The notes under the pieces were generated by a model, which searched no databases, was not told where the DNA came from, and saw nothing but the letters and a program-made list of their open reading frames with translations. From assembly GCA_947251855.1 (NCBI GenBank), contig CAMXUZ010000162.1, forward strand, positions 1-7,094: a stretch of 7,094 nt of DNA. The letters are read 5' to 3'. Below, piece after piece: positions 1-6,196 of the stretch (position 1 is its first letter; each line of letters begins with the position of its first letter). Source of the DNA: an uncultured Ruaniaceae bacterium (GTDB taxonomy: Bacteria; Actinomycetota; Actinomycetes; Actinomycetales; Beutenbergiaceae). A program made the position numbers and the translations under genes.

Positions 1-122
1 GTAAAATATCCGACAACGGCTTCTGCCACTGCCGGGAGGAGAAGCAAGCGGTGCGAGGTCCAAGAACGCCGAACGAGAGCACCGGCGACAGGGAGCAGCG
101 GGCCGGGCCGCAGACTGAGACC

Positions 123-791
123 ATGCTGACGTGAGCGCAACTGGCCGTCTTCATCCCCGCTGCTCTAGCCGTGGCCGGGTCACCTGGTGCGAACAAGCTG
201 CTCGCGTTCCGCAACGGCCTACGTAGCGGCTTCCCCAGCGCGGTGCTGGCACTCGCAGGCCGGTTCACGGCATTCGCGATCATGCTTGCCCTCGTCGTCG
301 CCGGGCTCGGCGCGATCCTGCTCATCTCGCAGATCGCCTTCGAGATACTGCGTGTGGTCGGTGCGGCGTTCATGGTCGGCTTCGGCGTATGGATCATCTG
401 GGCTGCGCACGCCAAGCGTGAACTAGGTGACGACGAGGAGAAGGTGGCAGCGGAGGCACGCGAATCTGCTGCGCGTCCGATGAGCCTGGCGATGCAGGAG
501 TTCATGACCGCTGGCGCAAACCCCAAGGCGCTGCTGCTGTTCACGGCGTTCCTGCCACCATTCGTGGACACCAGCGCGAACCTCGCGGCTTCGGGAGTGC
601 AGTTGGCGGTACTCGGCGTGCTCTACATCACCTGTGAAGCGGCGATGGCGCTGGTCTGGTCCGGTTCGGGAACGCTGCTTGCGGCTCGGGGCATCAAGAA
701 GCGCACTCTGCGCCGACTTGACCAGGTATCGGGCGGCGCGTTGGTTGCCTTCGGCGGCGGGCTCGCCGTCTCCGACCTCTCCCGCGGCTGA
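123..791 (+). pseudogene. LysE/RhtB-family amino-acid exporter with an early in-frame TGA
   Basis: This family exports amino acids such as lysine, homoserine or threonine across the cytoplasmic membrane. Reading from ATG 123, codon 4 is TGA (132-134). The same frame then continues as AQLAVFIPAALAVA, followed by the family's first-helix signature SPGANKLLAFRNGLRSG. Later parts are intact: hydrophobic helices, the loop motif NPKALLLFTAFLPPFV and a C-terminal helix, ending at TAA-free stop TGA 789-791. Counting the TGA as one residue gives 222 residues, normal for the family. Starting at GTG 171 instead gives 206 residues, loses most of helix 1, and has no Shine-Dalgarno sequence. ATG 123 also has only a weak one. 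No second lesion is visible, so this is either a recent nonsense mutation (TGG to TGA would be one change), a sequencing error, or a gene using a later start. The substrate cannot be told from sequence. Confidence 0.8.
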
Positions 792-934
792 ACCGCATTG
801 GCCGAGGGACCAGGCAGCCCCTGACTCCTTTGGGACGCCGGCAGTAGAATAGAAACGACAGAAAACCGCAGATCAGGATGCGACTACTTTTGCGCCCCCA
901 CAGCGTAACGTTCTCCACGTGAAGGCGAAGTTGC

Positions 935-1285
935 TCAGTGCAATCCCTCCAGAACGACATCGGCGAGATACGCGCGTAGTGCAGGGATATCGAGAGTGAC
1001 CGTGCGCCAAACGCGGCCTGGGTCGAGATCATCATACTGATGCGCTGCGAAGTTTCGCATCGCGACGATCCGGCGCCACGGTTGCCCATCGTACTGCTCG
1101 AGTATGTCTGCGGGGATTCGATTGACCCCTTCCCCGATTCGAATGAGGCCCATCTCTATCGCCCACTGGCTGCGGATGTCGCGTTCGAAAGCCTCCAGAT
1201 AAGCGGGGAGGATGTCAGTAATCGTGTCGCACACACTGATCACGCTCGAGATGGCGTCTCGTGCTTTTTTCTGTCCGTTCGTCAT
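935..1285 (-). CDS. hepT: HepT-type (DUF86) RNase toxin of an MNT/HepT module
   Basis: This 116-residue, mostly helical protein matches the HEPN/DUF86 toxin HepT. The diagnostic RX4HXY active-site motif is visible as RNFAAHQY, with Arg77, His82 and Tyr84, followed by the usual DDLDPGRVW stretch. Known HepT toxins are RNases or tRNA-targeting enzymes that are neutralised when the partner nucleotidyltransferase AMPylates or binds the motif; that role is taken from the family. The length is normal and the catalytic residues are all present, so it appears intact. Its ATG (1285-1283) overlaps the TGA of the upstream antitoxin gene in an ATGA junction, indicating translational coupling with antitoxin made first. 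It converges on the exporter pseudogene with a gap of 143 bp, in which no clear terminator is seen. Confidence 0.85.
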   Translation of the reverse strand: MTNGQKKARDAISSVISVCDTITDILPAYLEAFERDIRSQWAIEMGLIRIGEGVNRIPADILEQYDGQPWRRIVAMRNFAAHQYDDLDPGRVWRTVTLDIPALRAYLADVVLEGLH

Positions 1286-1725
1286 AGGGGAACCGATTCG
1301 CGCAATACTCGCTCGCGGAACTCTCCGCGGAGGGTGTCGGCGGCAATAACGTCAACAGAAACCCCGAGAAGATCGGTGAGTTCGACGCGTAGACCCACTT
1401 CGTCTAGCAGACTGGCCCGGTCGGTAAAATCCACGAGAATATCGAGGTCTGAGCCCGGAGCGTCCTCGCCGCGTGCGACGGATCCGAATACGCGCGGGGC
1501 GCGTGCGTGGTGAGCTGCTACTGCAGTATGAACGGCTTCGCGGTGCTGTTCCAGGCGAGCGGAAGGGCGTACTTGCAATGCCCGCGTTATACGTTCGAGG
1601 ACGGCCGCGGAAGGTGTGCGACGCCCGTTTTCGTATGCGGAGAGGTTTGGCTGGGAAACGTTTGCAAGGCGCGCGAGTTCGGACTGGCCCATGCCAGCTG
1701 CAAGTCTCACCGCGCGGATATCCAT
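1282..1725 (-). CDS. mntA: HTH-nucleotidyltransferase fusion, MntA-type antitoxin
   Basis: This 147-residue protein has two domains. Residues 1-55 form an XRE-type helix-turn-helix (QSELARLANVSQPNLSAYEN is the recognition region). Residues about 60-147 form a minimal nucleotidyltransferase with the GSX10DXD motif: Gly81-Ser82, Asp93 and Asp95, with a probable third metal ligand at Asp125 in VSVDVI. MntA-type proteins neutralise HepT, in studied cases by adding AMP to the toxin. The fused DNA-binding domain suggests this antitoxin also represses its own operon, an inference supported by the palindrome 22 bp upstream. No Shine-Dalgarno sequence precedes ATG 1725. A -10-like TATTGT lies 7 nt before the ATG, so a leaderless transcript is possible. 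The stop overlaps the toxin start by 4 nt. Confidence 0.85.
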   Translation of the reverse strand: MDIRAVRLAAGMGQSELARLANVSQPNLSAYENGRRTPSAAVLERITRALQVRPSARLEQHREAVHTAVAAHHARAPRVFGSVARGEDAPGSDLDILVDFTDRASLLDEVGLRVELTDLLGVSVDVIAADTLRGEFRERVLRESVPL

Positions 1726-1746
1726 AGAAACAACAATAGTGGAGGG

Positions 1747-1917
1747 TTATCGCCTGCGATATAGGTTTCGATAAGTCGGTTGTTTTCCAGCCTCGGTATC
1801 GAGCTCCAAGTGGTCCGCCAGCCGTTCAATGGCGCCACATTCCCGCCTCGATATGTGTGCGCGCTCTTCGTGGTCCTCATAAATGATGTTGGGAGCTGAA
1901 TATGACAAGTCGTCCAT
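1747..1917 (-). CDS. Small 56-residue ORF of unknown function
   Basis: An ATG-started 56-codon ORF ends in TAA 21 bp before the antitoxin gene on the same strand. The protein is hydrophilic and rich in acidic residues and arginine, begins MDDLSYSAPNIIYEDHEER and ends in YRRR. It has no signal peptide, membrane segment or cysteine pair, and I do not recognise the family. A GAGGG lies 3 nt upstream of the ATG, closer than ideal. The start sits exactly where the restriction-endonuclease remnant should end, in another frame. It could be a genuine small gene, the third member of the toxin-antitoxin operon, a truncated piece of another gene, or a chance ORF. Confidence 0.25.
   Translation of the reverse strand: MDDLSYSAPNIIYEDHEERAHISRRECGAIERLADHLELDTEAGKQPTYRNLYRRR
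1748..1761. promoter_or_regulatory. Perfect palindrome, candidate operator of the toxin-antitoxin operon
   Basis: The sequence reads TATCGC-CT-GCGATA: two perfect 6-bp arms around a 2-bp centre, ending 22 bp before the antitoxin ATG. A further related half-site (TCGATA) lies at 1768-1773. XRE-type antitoxins commonly bind short palindromes at this distance and repress their own operon. Binding is inferred, not shown. The palindrome overlaps the last codons and stop of the 56-codon ORF upstream. Confidence 0.4.
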
Positions 1918-2144
1918 AGGCCCTCGAAGAAGACCTCGTCGTCTTCCACAACGTGCACGGTACGTTCTACTTGAATGCCGAGGCCGTAGCGGACCATTAG
2001 CCGAGTGCGCCGGTGCCCATCGATCAGGAGGATTCGGGTAGGGACTTGTTCCGCGTAAGAAGCAGCTTCACTGCTGAATCCGCTAGTAGTGATGATCGCG
2101 CCTTGATTTGCTTGATTTCTCGCAAATGCTCCAACGAAAGCTTT
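1917..2144 (-). pseudogene. C-terminal remnant of an Mrr-type restriction endonuclease
   Basis: Translating the minus strand gives KAFVGAFARNQANQGAIITT, then a SGFSSEAASYAEQVPTRI segment, then LLIDGHRRTRLMVRYGLG, and finally VERTVHVVEDDEVFFEGL. This matches, in order, the end of the Mrr catalytic domain: FVGAL, the GxFITTS..FS.EA..YA segment, the LIDG..L..LM...VGV segment, and a C-terminal D-E-x-F-F-E tail. Mrr proteins are type IV enzymes that cut modified DNA. Only about 75 of roughly 300 residues remain. The Asp and Glu-x-Lys catalytic residues, which lie upstream of the FVGAL segment, are absent, and the frame meets a stop at 2184-2186. No start codon precedes the homology in this frame. 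At the other end the frame does not stop after the usual tail but runs on into unrelated residues to 1707. It cannot be a working nuclease. Confidence 0.7.
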
Positions 2145-2272
2145 GGGTGGAGGAGCACTCGATTGCCCGAGCGTGCGCCCCCCCTAGAGGGCTCTGCCGC
2201 TGGGGGCCACCGGCTGCGGATAGACTGCGGAGCAGCCTCAATGGAAGGCCGCGGAAGCGCTAGGGGAGAACG

Positions 2273-2893
2273 ATGGGGAATCCGGACGGGTCTGCCGCCG
2301 GCGAAGAGCAGGGAAAGGTTGTCGAGGGGAAGCAGCAACGACGGCGGCGCGTTGTTGCGGCGCTCTGGCTGGGCATCGCGGCCCTGGCTATCACCGCCGC
2401 GCTCTTCCCGCTGTTTTCTGTCGTCACGACTTTCCCAGCGGCGATTCTTGTGCTGCGGCTCCTCGGCCTGGCCCTCGGTGGGACGGCAGTGGCGCTGAGT
2501 CTTCGCGCCCGCACACGCCAGTTCGATCGCAAACTCGGTGGTTGGGCACTCGCGTCGGGCATCGCGGGTCTCGCCGTCGACGCCATGCTTATGGCTGCCA
2601 TCGCCATCGGAGTGATGCTAGCCCGTCCCAACATCACCGAGGTGGAGTTGCGAGCCGAAGGCGGCCCCGTTTTCACAGTCGAATTCGACGACGATGTGCG
2701 CTCACATACCCAGCAATGGGAACGGGATGGCTGGGCGCATTTCAATACGGAGAAGAACGAAGCGCGAATAACGGTGACCGCCCCGGATGACGACCCGGGC
2801 GCCCCGGTGAGCTGCATGATCGTTTGGGACGGCGAAATCGTCGTGGAGGAGAGCTCCAGGACGGGTGTTGTGACGTGCCGGTACGAAGAGTGA
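2273..2893 (+). CDS. Three-helix membrane protein with C-terminal extracytoplasmic domain, function unknown
   Basis: The 206-residue protein has a charged N-terminus (1-26, ending QQRRRR), three hydrophobic segments at about 27-52, 54-77 and 91-117, and a soluble domain at 118-206. With the arginine cluster inside, the C-terminal domain should lie outside. It holds two cysteines, Cys181 and Cys202, that could form a disulfide, and a tail SCMIVWDGEIVVEESS...VTCRY that faintly resembles the end of MmpS/DUF4333-type actinobacterial domains. That resemblance is weak and I assign no function. ATG 2273 is chosen because AGGGGAG (2262-2268) lies 4 nt upstream. A -10-like TAGACT occurs at 2221-2226 without a convincing -35. 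The gene converges on the DUF4349 lipoprotein gene. Confidence 0.8.
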   Translation: MGNPDGSAAGEEQGKVVEGKQQRRRRVVAALWLGIAALAITAALFPLFSVVTTFPAAILVLRLLGLALGGTAVALSLRARTRQFDRKLGGWALASGIAGLAVDAMLMAAIAIGVMLARPNITEVELRAEGGPVFTVEFDDDVRSHTQQWERDGWAHFNTEKNEARITVTAPDDDPGAPVSCMIVWDGEIVVEESSRTGVVTCRYEE

Positions 2894-3010
2894 GCCGCTG
2901 CTCGTCAGAAGTGCAACTCTGGTGCACAAGCGCCCCAAGCTACTCCGTGGAAGCGCGGACGCGCAAGTGAATTCGGAAACGCGTGTGACCGCTTCATCCC
3001 TGGTACCCTC

Positions 3011-3034
3011 TGCCGGACTATCGATAGCGTGGCA
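3011..3034. repeat. 24-bp interrupted palindrome
   Basis: TGCC, 3 nt, the perfect palindrome CTATCGATAG (3018-3027), 3 nt, then GGCA. Both outer and inner arms are perfect, and only the two 3-nt spacers fail to match. It lies between convergent genes, so a protein-binding site or a repeat-element end is more likely than a promoter operator. Confidence 0.45.
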
Positions 3035-3042
3035 TTAGCCCG

Positions 3043-3075
3043 TCTCATTTCTGCCAATTTGTAGGCGAAATGAGA
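3043..3075. repeat. Hairpin with 9-bp perfect arms between convergent genes
   Basis: TCTCATTTC (3043-3051) is repeated inverted as GAAATGAGA (3067-3075). Inside, GCC and GGC can add three pairs after a one-base bulge, leaving an 8-nt loop. No T-run follows on either strand, so it is not a classical intrinsic terminator, although its position between convergent genes would fit a bidirectional one. It could also be part of a small repeat element. Confidence 0.55.
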
Positions 3076-3175
3076 GTGTGAAAATGTGCGATGTGCGTTG
3101 CTGCGGGAAATTTCCGCCTCGAAAGCGCGATTCCCTTCTGATCTGGCAGGGCTCGGACGATCGCCGTCTTCTTGC

Positions 3176-3205
3176 CGCGCGGGCGCGTGCGATCCGCGCC
3201 GCGCG
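3176..3205 (-). terminator. GC-rich hairpin downstream of the DUF4349 gene, possible terminator
   Basis: CGCGCGGGCGCG (3176-3187) pairs with CGCGCCGCGCG (3195-3205) in an 11-bp stem with one bulged G and a 7-nt loop. On the minus strand it begins 20 nt after the lipoprotein stop codon. There is no T-tract, so it could only act as the tractless type proposed for high-GC actinobacteria. Confidence 0.3.
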
Positions 3206-3224
3206 TGCGGAAGGCTCCCCCGTT

Positions 3225-4076
3225 CTACTCCTCCGTCGGGACGGCGCGGGATTGTGGGAGCCGGCTGCGGCGCTGCCGGCGCCGCCGGCGCACGAGCCAG
3301 ATGATGAGCGTGGCAGGTACGCCGTGCACGATCGCCCACGGGACCAGGGCGCCAAGTGCGACGAGCGCGCTGCTGAGGAAGCCGACCAGAGAGTTCCAGC
3401 CACTCTTGATCCCGCCAAGGAAACCACCCGCTTCGAAGTCTGCCGTGGATTCGGCGGTGAGAGATACGGTGAGGGTGGACATCGCTACTTGGTCGCTGAG
3501 ATATTCACGTTCAGACCGTAGCGCTTCCAGGTCGGCCTGGCGCTCGCTCAACGCGTTCTCTGCGTCGATGAGAGCTTCGCTGGAGTCGGCCTCCTCCATC
3601 AGTTCAAGGAGCCGGTCGGTGGAGGCCTCCAGAGCGCTGATCCGAGCATCGAGATCGCGGCCGTACTGGGTGACGTCGTCGGAGGTCAGGGACACATTCT
3701 TCACCTCGCCGACCTCCCCCATCTCCTCAATGGTTTCCGTCACCTCGTCGGCCGGAATGCGGACTGTCAAGCGCGCCGATGCCTTCTTGGAACTATCGGC
3801 GGCGGTTTCCGAGCGGCTGTCGATCCGACCGTCAACGTTCTCGACAATGGCGACGACCTCGTCGACGGCGACGCTGGGATCGTCGACGATGACCGTGAGC
3901 GACCCGGTCGTGACAACTTCGCGCGCTTCTGGGGAGTCTCCTGATGCGTCCGCCGGAGCGCCGACATCTCGCGCTTCCTCGGCGTCGTGGTCGGCGGTCG
4001 AGGAATCTGGCGCGCCTGTTGAGCACCCTGCGAGGGCGAGGAGTAGTGCGGCTGAGAGCATCCGGAATTTTGACAT
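3225..4076 (-). CDS. DUF4349-family lipoprotein with coiled coil and C-terminal membrane anchor
   Basis: The 283-residue protein starts with a lipoprotein signal, MSKFRMLSAALLLALAGC, with the lipobox cysteine at 18. An acidic linker follows to about 50. Next is a DUF4349-type domain beginning REVVTTGSLTVIVDDP (52-67) with the typical VRIPADEV (105-112). A long helix at about 138-195 (GRDLDARISALEASTDRLLE and onward) is the coiled coil. One membrane helix lies at about 239-262, and RRRRRQRRSR (263-272) marks the inside. The protein is thus held at both ends with its middle outside the membrane. The family's function is not established. ATG 4076 is preferred over the in-frame ATG 4169 because the longer form would bury the signal peptide; only a poorly spaced AGG precedes 4076. 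The gene is divergent from dnaK. Confidence 0.85.
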   Translation of the reverse strand: MSKFRMLSAALLLALAGCSTGAPDSSTADHDAEEARDVGAPADASGDSPEAREVVTTGSLTVIVDDPSVAVDEVVAIVENVDGRIDSRSETAADSSKKASARLTVRIPADEVTETIEEMGEVGEVKNVSLTSDDVTQYGRDLDARISALEASTDRLLELMEEADSSEALIDAENALSERQADLEALRSEREYLSDQVAMSTLTVSLTAESTADFEAGGFLGGIKSGWNSLVGFLSSALVALGALVPWAIVHGVPATLIIWLVRRRRRQRRSRLPQSRAVPTEE

Positions 4077-4121
4077 AGCGACGACGTTACCTAAGTTTCC
4101 GCTCCTCGGGCCTCCTCGGGA

Positions 4122-4142
4122 ATATCGAGATGAGTTCGATAT
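4122..4142. promoter_or_regulatory. 7-7-7 inverted repeat upstream of the lipoprotein gene
   Basis: ATATCGA (4122-4128), a 7-nt spacer, then TCGATAT (4136-4142) form a perfect inverted repeat 45 bp upstream of the lipoprotein ATG. On the minus strand it contains a -10-like GATATT. Its geometry equals that of the HAIR sites nearby but the arm sequence differs. Just inside it, CTCCTCGGG occurs twice (4102-4110 and 4112-4120) as a direct repeat. An operator role is inferred from position and symmetry. Confidence 0.35.
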
Positions 4143-4225
4143 GAACCTGTGATCTGTGGGTTCCTCCATCGCGGCGCGAGCCGGAGCATCAGGTGGCGAT
4201 GCGGAATAAATCCTCCCGACACAGA

Positions 4226-4246
4226 GTTGAGCCTAGTGGACTCAAG
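4226..4246. promoter_or_regulatory. HAIR-type HspR operator 1, upstream of the dnaK promoter
   Basis: GTTGAGC, 7 nt, ACTCAAG matches the HspR consensus CTTGAGT-N7-ACTCAAG at 12 of 14 arm positions; the promoter-side arm is perfect. It ends 6 bp before the -35 hexamer. HspR represses dnaK operons in actinobacteria together with DnaK itself, so the operon is expected to be heat induced. Confidence 0.85.
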
Positions 4247-4252
4247 TTCGGT

Positions 4253-4281
4253 TTGACATCGCGTCCAGCGCGGCGCAGACT
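4253..4281 (+). promoter_or_regulatory. dnaK operon promoter
   Basis: A perfect -35 TTGACA (4253-4258) and, after 17 bp, a weak -10 CAGACT (4276-4281) lie between the two HAIR sites. Transcription would start near 4288-4290, giving a leader of about 55 nt that contains the second operator. An alternative -10, TAGATC at 4281-4286, would leave a spacer of 22 bp and is less likely. Confidence 0.6.
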
Positions 4282-4296
4282 AGATCCCGGATCAAA

Positions 4297-4317
4297 CTTG
4301 AGTGCTTACGACTCAAC
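4297..4317. promoter_or_regulatory. HAIR-type HspR operator 2, downstream of the dnaK promoter
   Basis: CTTGAGT, 7 nt, ACTCAAC matches the HspR consensus at 13 of 14 arm positions, with the promoter-side arm perfect. It lies just past the inferred transcription start. In the transcript the arms could also form a 6-bp hairpin ending 13 nt before the AAGGAG (4329-4334) of dnaK, without covering it. Confidence 0.88.
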
Positions 4318-4342
4318 CTAGAAACAAGAAGGAGAAAACCTC

Positions 4343-6196
4343 ATGGCACGATCGGTCGGAATTGACCTCGGTACCACGAACTCCGTGGTCTCCGTTCTCG
4401 AAGGTGGCGAACCCACCGTGATCGCGAATGCCGAGGGCGCCCGCACCACGCCATCGGTCGTCGCGTTCTCGAAAGCCGGTGAAGTACTCACCGGTGAGGT
4501 GGCCAAGCGTCAGGCCGTTACCAACGTTGACCGCACCATCTCTTCAGTCAAGCGCCACATGGGCACCGACTGGAGCGTGGAGATCGACGACAAGACCTAC
4601 ACCGCGCAGGAGATCTCCGCGCGAATCCTCGGGAAACTGAAGAAGGACGCCGAATCCTACCTCGGGGAAGACGTAACGGACGCCGTCATCACGGTTCCTG
4701 CATACTTCTCCGACGCCGAACGCCAGGCGACGAAGGAAGCGGGCCAGATCGCCGGTATGAACGTGCTGCGGATCGTCAACGAACCGACCGCGGCTGCGCT
4801 CGCCTACGGCCTCGAAAAGGGCAAGGAAGACGAACTCATCCTCGTGTTCGACCTCGGTGGGGGGACGTTCGACGTTTCCCTGCTGGAAGTCGGCAAGGAT
4901 GAAGACGACTTCTCCACCATTCAGGTGCGCGCGACCAACGGTGACAACCGCCTCGGTGGGGATGACTGGGACAACAAGATCGTTGACTGGCTCGTCACCC
5001 AGGTGAAGAACAACACCGGCGTGGACCTCTCGAAGGACAAGATCGCCCTACAGCGTCTGCGCGAAGCGGCGGAATCGGCGAAGAAGGAACTCTCTTCCGC
5101 AACGTCGACCACGATCTCGCTGCAGTACCTCTCGATGGGCGAGAACGGGCCCATCCACCTCGACGAGCGCCTCACCCGCGCCCAGTTCGAAGACATGACC
5201 AAGGACCTGCTCGAGCGCACCAAGGTGCCGTTCCAGAACGTCATCAAGGATGCGGGCATCTCCGTATCCGACATCGACCACGTGGTCCTCGTCGGTGGTT
5301 CCACCCGGATGCCGGCGGACACCGAGGTCGTCAGGGATCTCACCGACGGGCGCGATCCCAACAAGGGCGTCAACCCGGACGAGGTCGTCGCCGTCGGTGC
5401 TGGTCTCCAGGCCGGCGTGATCAAGGGGGAGCGGAAGGACGTGCTCCTCATCGACGTCACCCCGCTCTCGCTCGGAATCGAGACCAAGGGTGGCGTGATG
5501 ACCAAGCTCATCGAACGCAACACCGCGATCCCCACCAAGCGCTCCGAGGTGTTCTCCACCGCGGAGGACAACCAGCCCTCGGTGCTCATCCAGGTGTTCC
5601 AGGGTGAACGCGAATTCGCTCGGGACAACAAGCCGCTGGGAACGTTCGAACTCACCGGGATCGCTCCCGCGCCGCGCGGGATGCCGCAGATCGAGGTCGC
5701 CTTCGACATCGACGCCAACGGCATCGTGCACGTCTCGGCGAAGGATCGCGGCACCGGCCAGGAACAGTCGATGACCATTACGGGTGGCTCGGCGCTGCCG
5801 GAGGAAGAGATTGACCGGATGGTCAAGGAAGCCGAAGAGCACGCCGCCGAAGACGCCCAGCGCCGCGAGGAGCAGGAGCTGCGCAACTCCGCTGAGCACC
5901 AGGTCTACACGACCGAACAGCTGCTCAAGGACAACGCCGACAAGCTCTCCGAAGACATCTCCTCGGAGGTGCAGGGAGCAGTCGACAAGCTCAAGGAAGC
6001 CCTCGAGGGTGAAGACATCGAACCGGTGAAGACGGCTCAAGAAGAGCTCACCACCGCGTCCCAGAAGATCGGCGAGGCGCTCTACGCCGCGGACCAGGCC
6101 GCTCAGGCCACGGGAGATGCCGGTGAGGCCGCTCCCGAAGCGGATGAGGACGTCGTCGACGCCGAAATCGTGGATGAAGACGAGGAGAACAAGTGA
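4343..6196 (+). CDS. dnaK: Chaperone protein DnaK (Hsp70)
   Basis: DnaK binds exposed hydrophobic segments of unfolded cytosolic proteins in an ATP-driven cycle with DnaJ and GrpE; in actinobacteria it also acts as HspR co-repressor. The 617 residues show the phosphate loop GIDLGTTNS (6-14), Lys70 of the active site, [12 protein letters not shown] (146-157), [15 protein letters not shown] (170-184) with the Thr175 phosphoacceptor position, and GGSTRMP (318-324). The interdomain linker VLLIDVTPL is at 367-375, then the substrate-binding domain, the helical lid, and an acidic tail ending [12 protein letters not shown], close to the EEVD-like C-terminus of many bacterial DnaKs. The proteobacterial insertion in the nucleotide-binding domain is missing, as in Gram-positives. 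AAGGAG (4329-4334) stands 8 nt before ATG. Asp326 after RMPA replaces a usually hydrophobic residue. It overlaps grpE by 4 nt. Confidence 0.98.
   Translation: MARSVGIDLGTTNSVVSVLEGGEPTVIANAEGARTTPSVVAFSKAGEVLTGEVAKRQAVTNVDRTISSVKRHMGTDWSVEIDDKTYTAQEISARILGKLKKDAESYLGEDVTDAVITVPAYFSDAERQATKEAGQIAGMNVLRIVNEPTAAALAYGLEKGKEDELILVFDLGGGTFDVSLLEVGKDEDDFSTIQVRATNGDNRLGGDDWDNKIVDWLVTQVKNNTGVDLSKDKIALQRLREAAESAKKELSSATSTTISLQYLSMGENGPIHLDERLTRAQFEDMTKDLLERTKVPFQNVIKDAGISVSDIDHVVLVGGSTRMPADTEVVRDLTDGRDPNKGVNPDEVVAVGAGLQAGVIKGERKDVLLIDVTPLSLGIETKGGVMTKLIERNTAIPTKRSEVFSTAEDNQPSVLIQVFQGEREFARDNKPLGTFELTGIAPAPRGMPQIEVAFDIDANGIVHVSAKDRGTGQEQSMTITGGSALPEEEIDRMVKEAEEHAAEDAQRREEQELRNSAEHQVYTTEQLLKDNADKLSEDISSEVQGAVDKLKEALEGEDIEPVKTAQEELTTASQKIGEALYAADQAAQATGDAGEAAPEADEDVVDAEIVDEDEENK

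Larger units (their letters stand above)
2894..3224. other. Structured intergenic gap without a supported gene
   Basis: These 331 bp separate two convergent genes. ORFs exist in both directions but none has family resemblance or a good ribosome site. The gap holds an interrupted palindrome at 3011-3034 with core CTATCGATAG, a hairpin at 3043-3075, a perfect 10-bp palindrome GGAAATTTCC at 3106-3115 and a GC-rich hairpin at 3176-3205. It may be a decayed small repeat element or a transcription-termination zone. Confidence 0.6.

Noticed and set aside
3..134. Open frame from the window edge to the TGA, with GTG 51 after GGGAGGAG (34-41)
   Set aside because: The ribosome-like site is well spaced, but the predicted peptide is Arg/Pro-rich and unlike any domain. 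It is in frame with the exporter but would add a non-family N-terminal extension.
2177..2207. GCCCCC and GGGGGC arms that could form a hairpin upstream of the membrane protein gene
   Set aside because: The loop is over 15 nt, there is no T-run, and G- and C-runs are common in this GC-rich DNA.
2024..2338. A 104-codon minus-strand ORF covering the Mrr remnant region
   Set aside because: It is in another frame from the Mrr homology and has no recognisable domain; its first half is antisense to the start of the membrane protein gene.
2905..3427. Minus-strand ORFs across the intergenic gap, and overlapping plus-strand ORFs
   Set aside because: They are Arg/Ala-rich or run into the antisense of the lipoprotein gene, have no ribosome sites and encode the palindromes rather than a domain.
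3172..4152. A 326-codon plus-strand ORF opposite the DUF4349 lipoprotein gene
   Set aside because: Its Ser/Arg-rich translation is the antisense shadow of a minus-strand gene with a clear signal peptide, coiled coil and membrane anchor.
4921..6040. Two minus-strand ORFs of more than 320 codons opposite dnaK
   Set aside because: dnaK is certain on the plus strand. These are long only because GC-rich codons rarely produce stops on the opposite strand.
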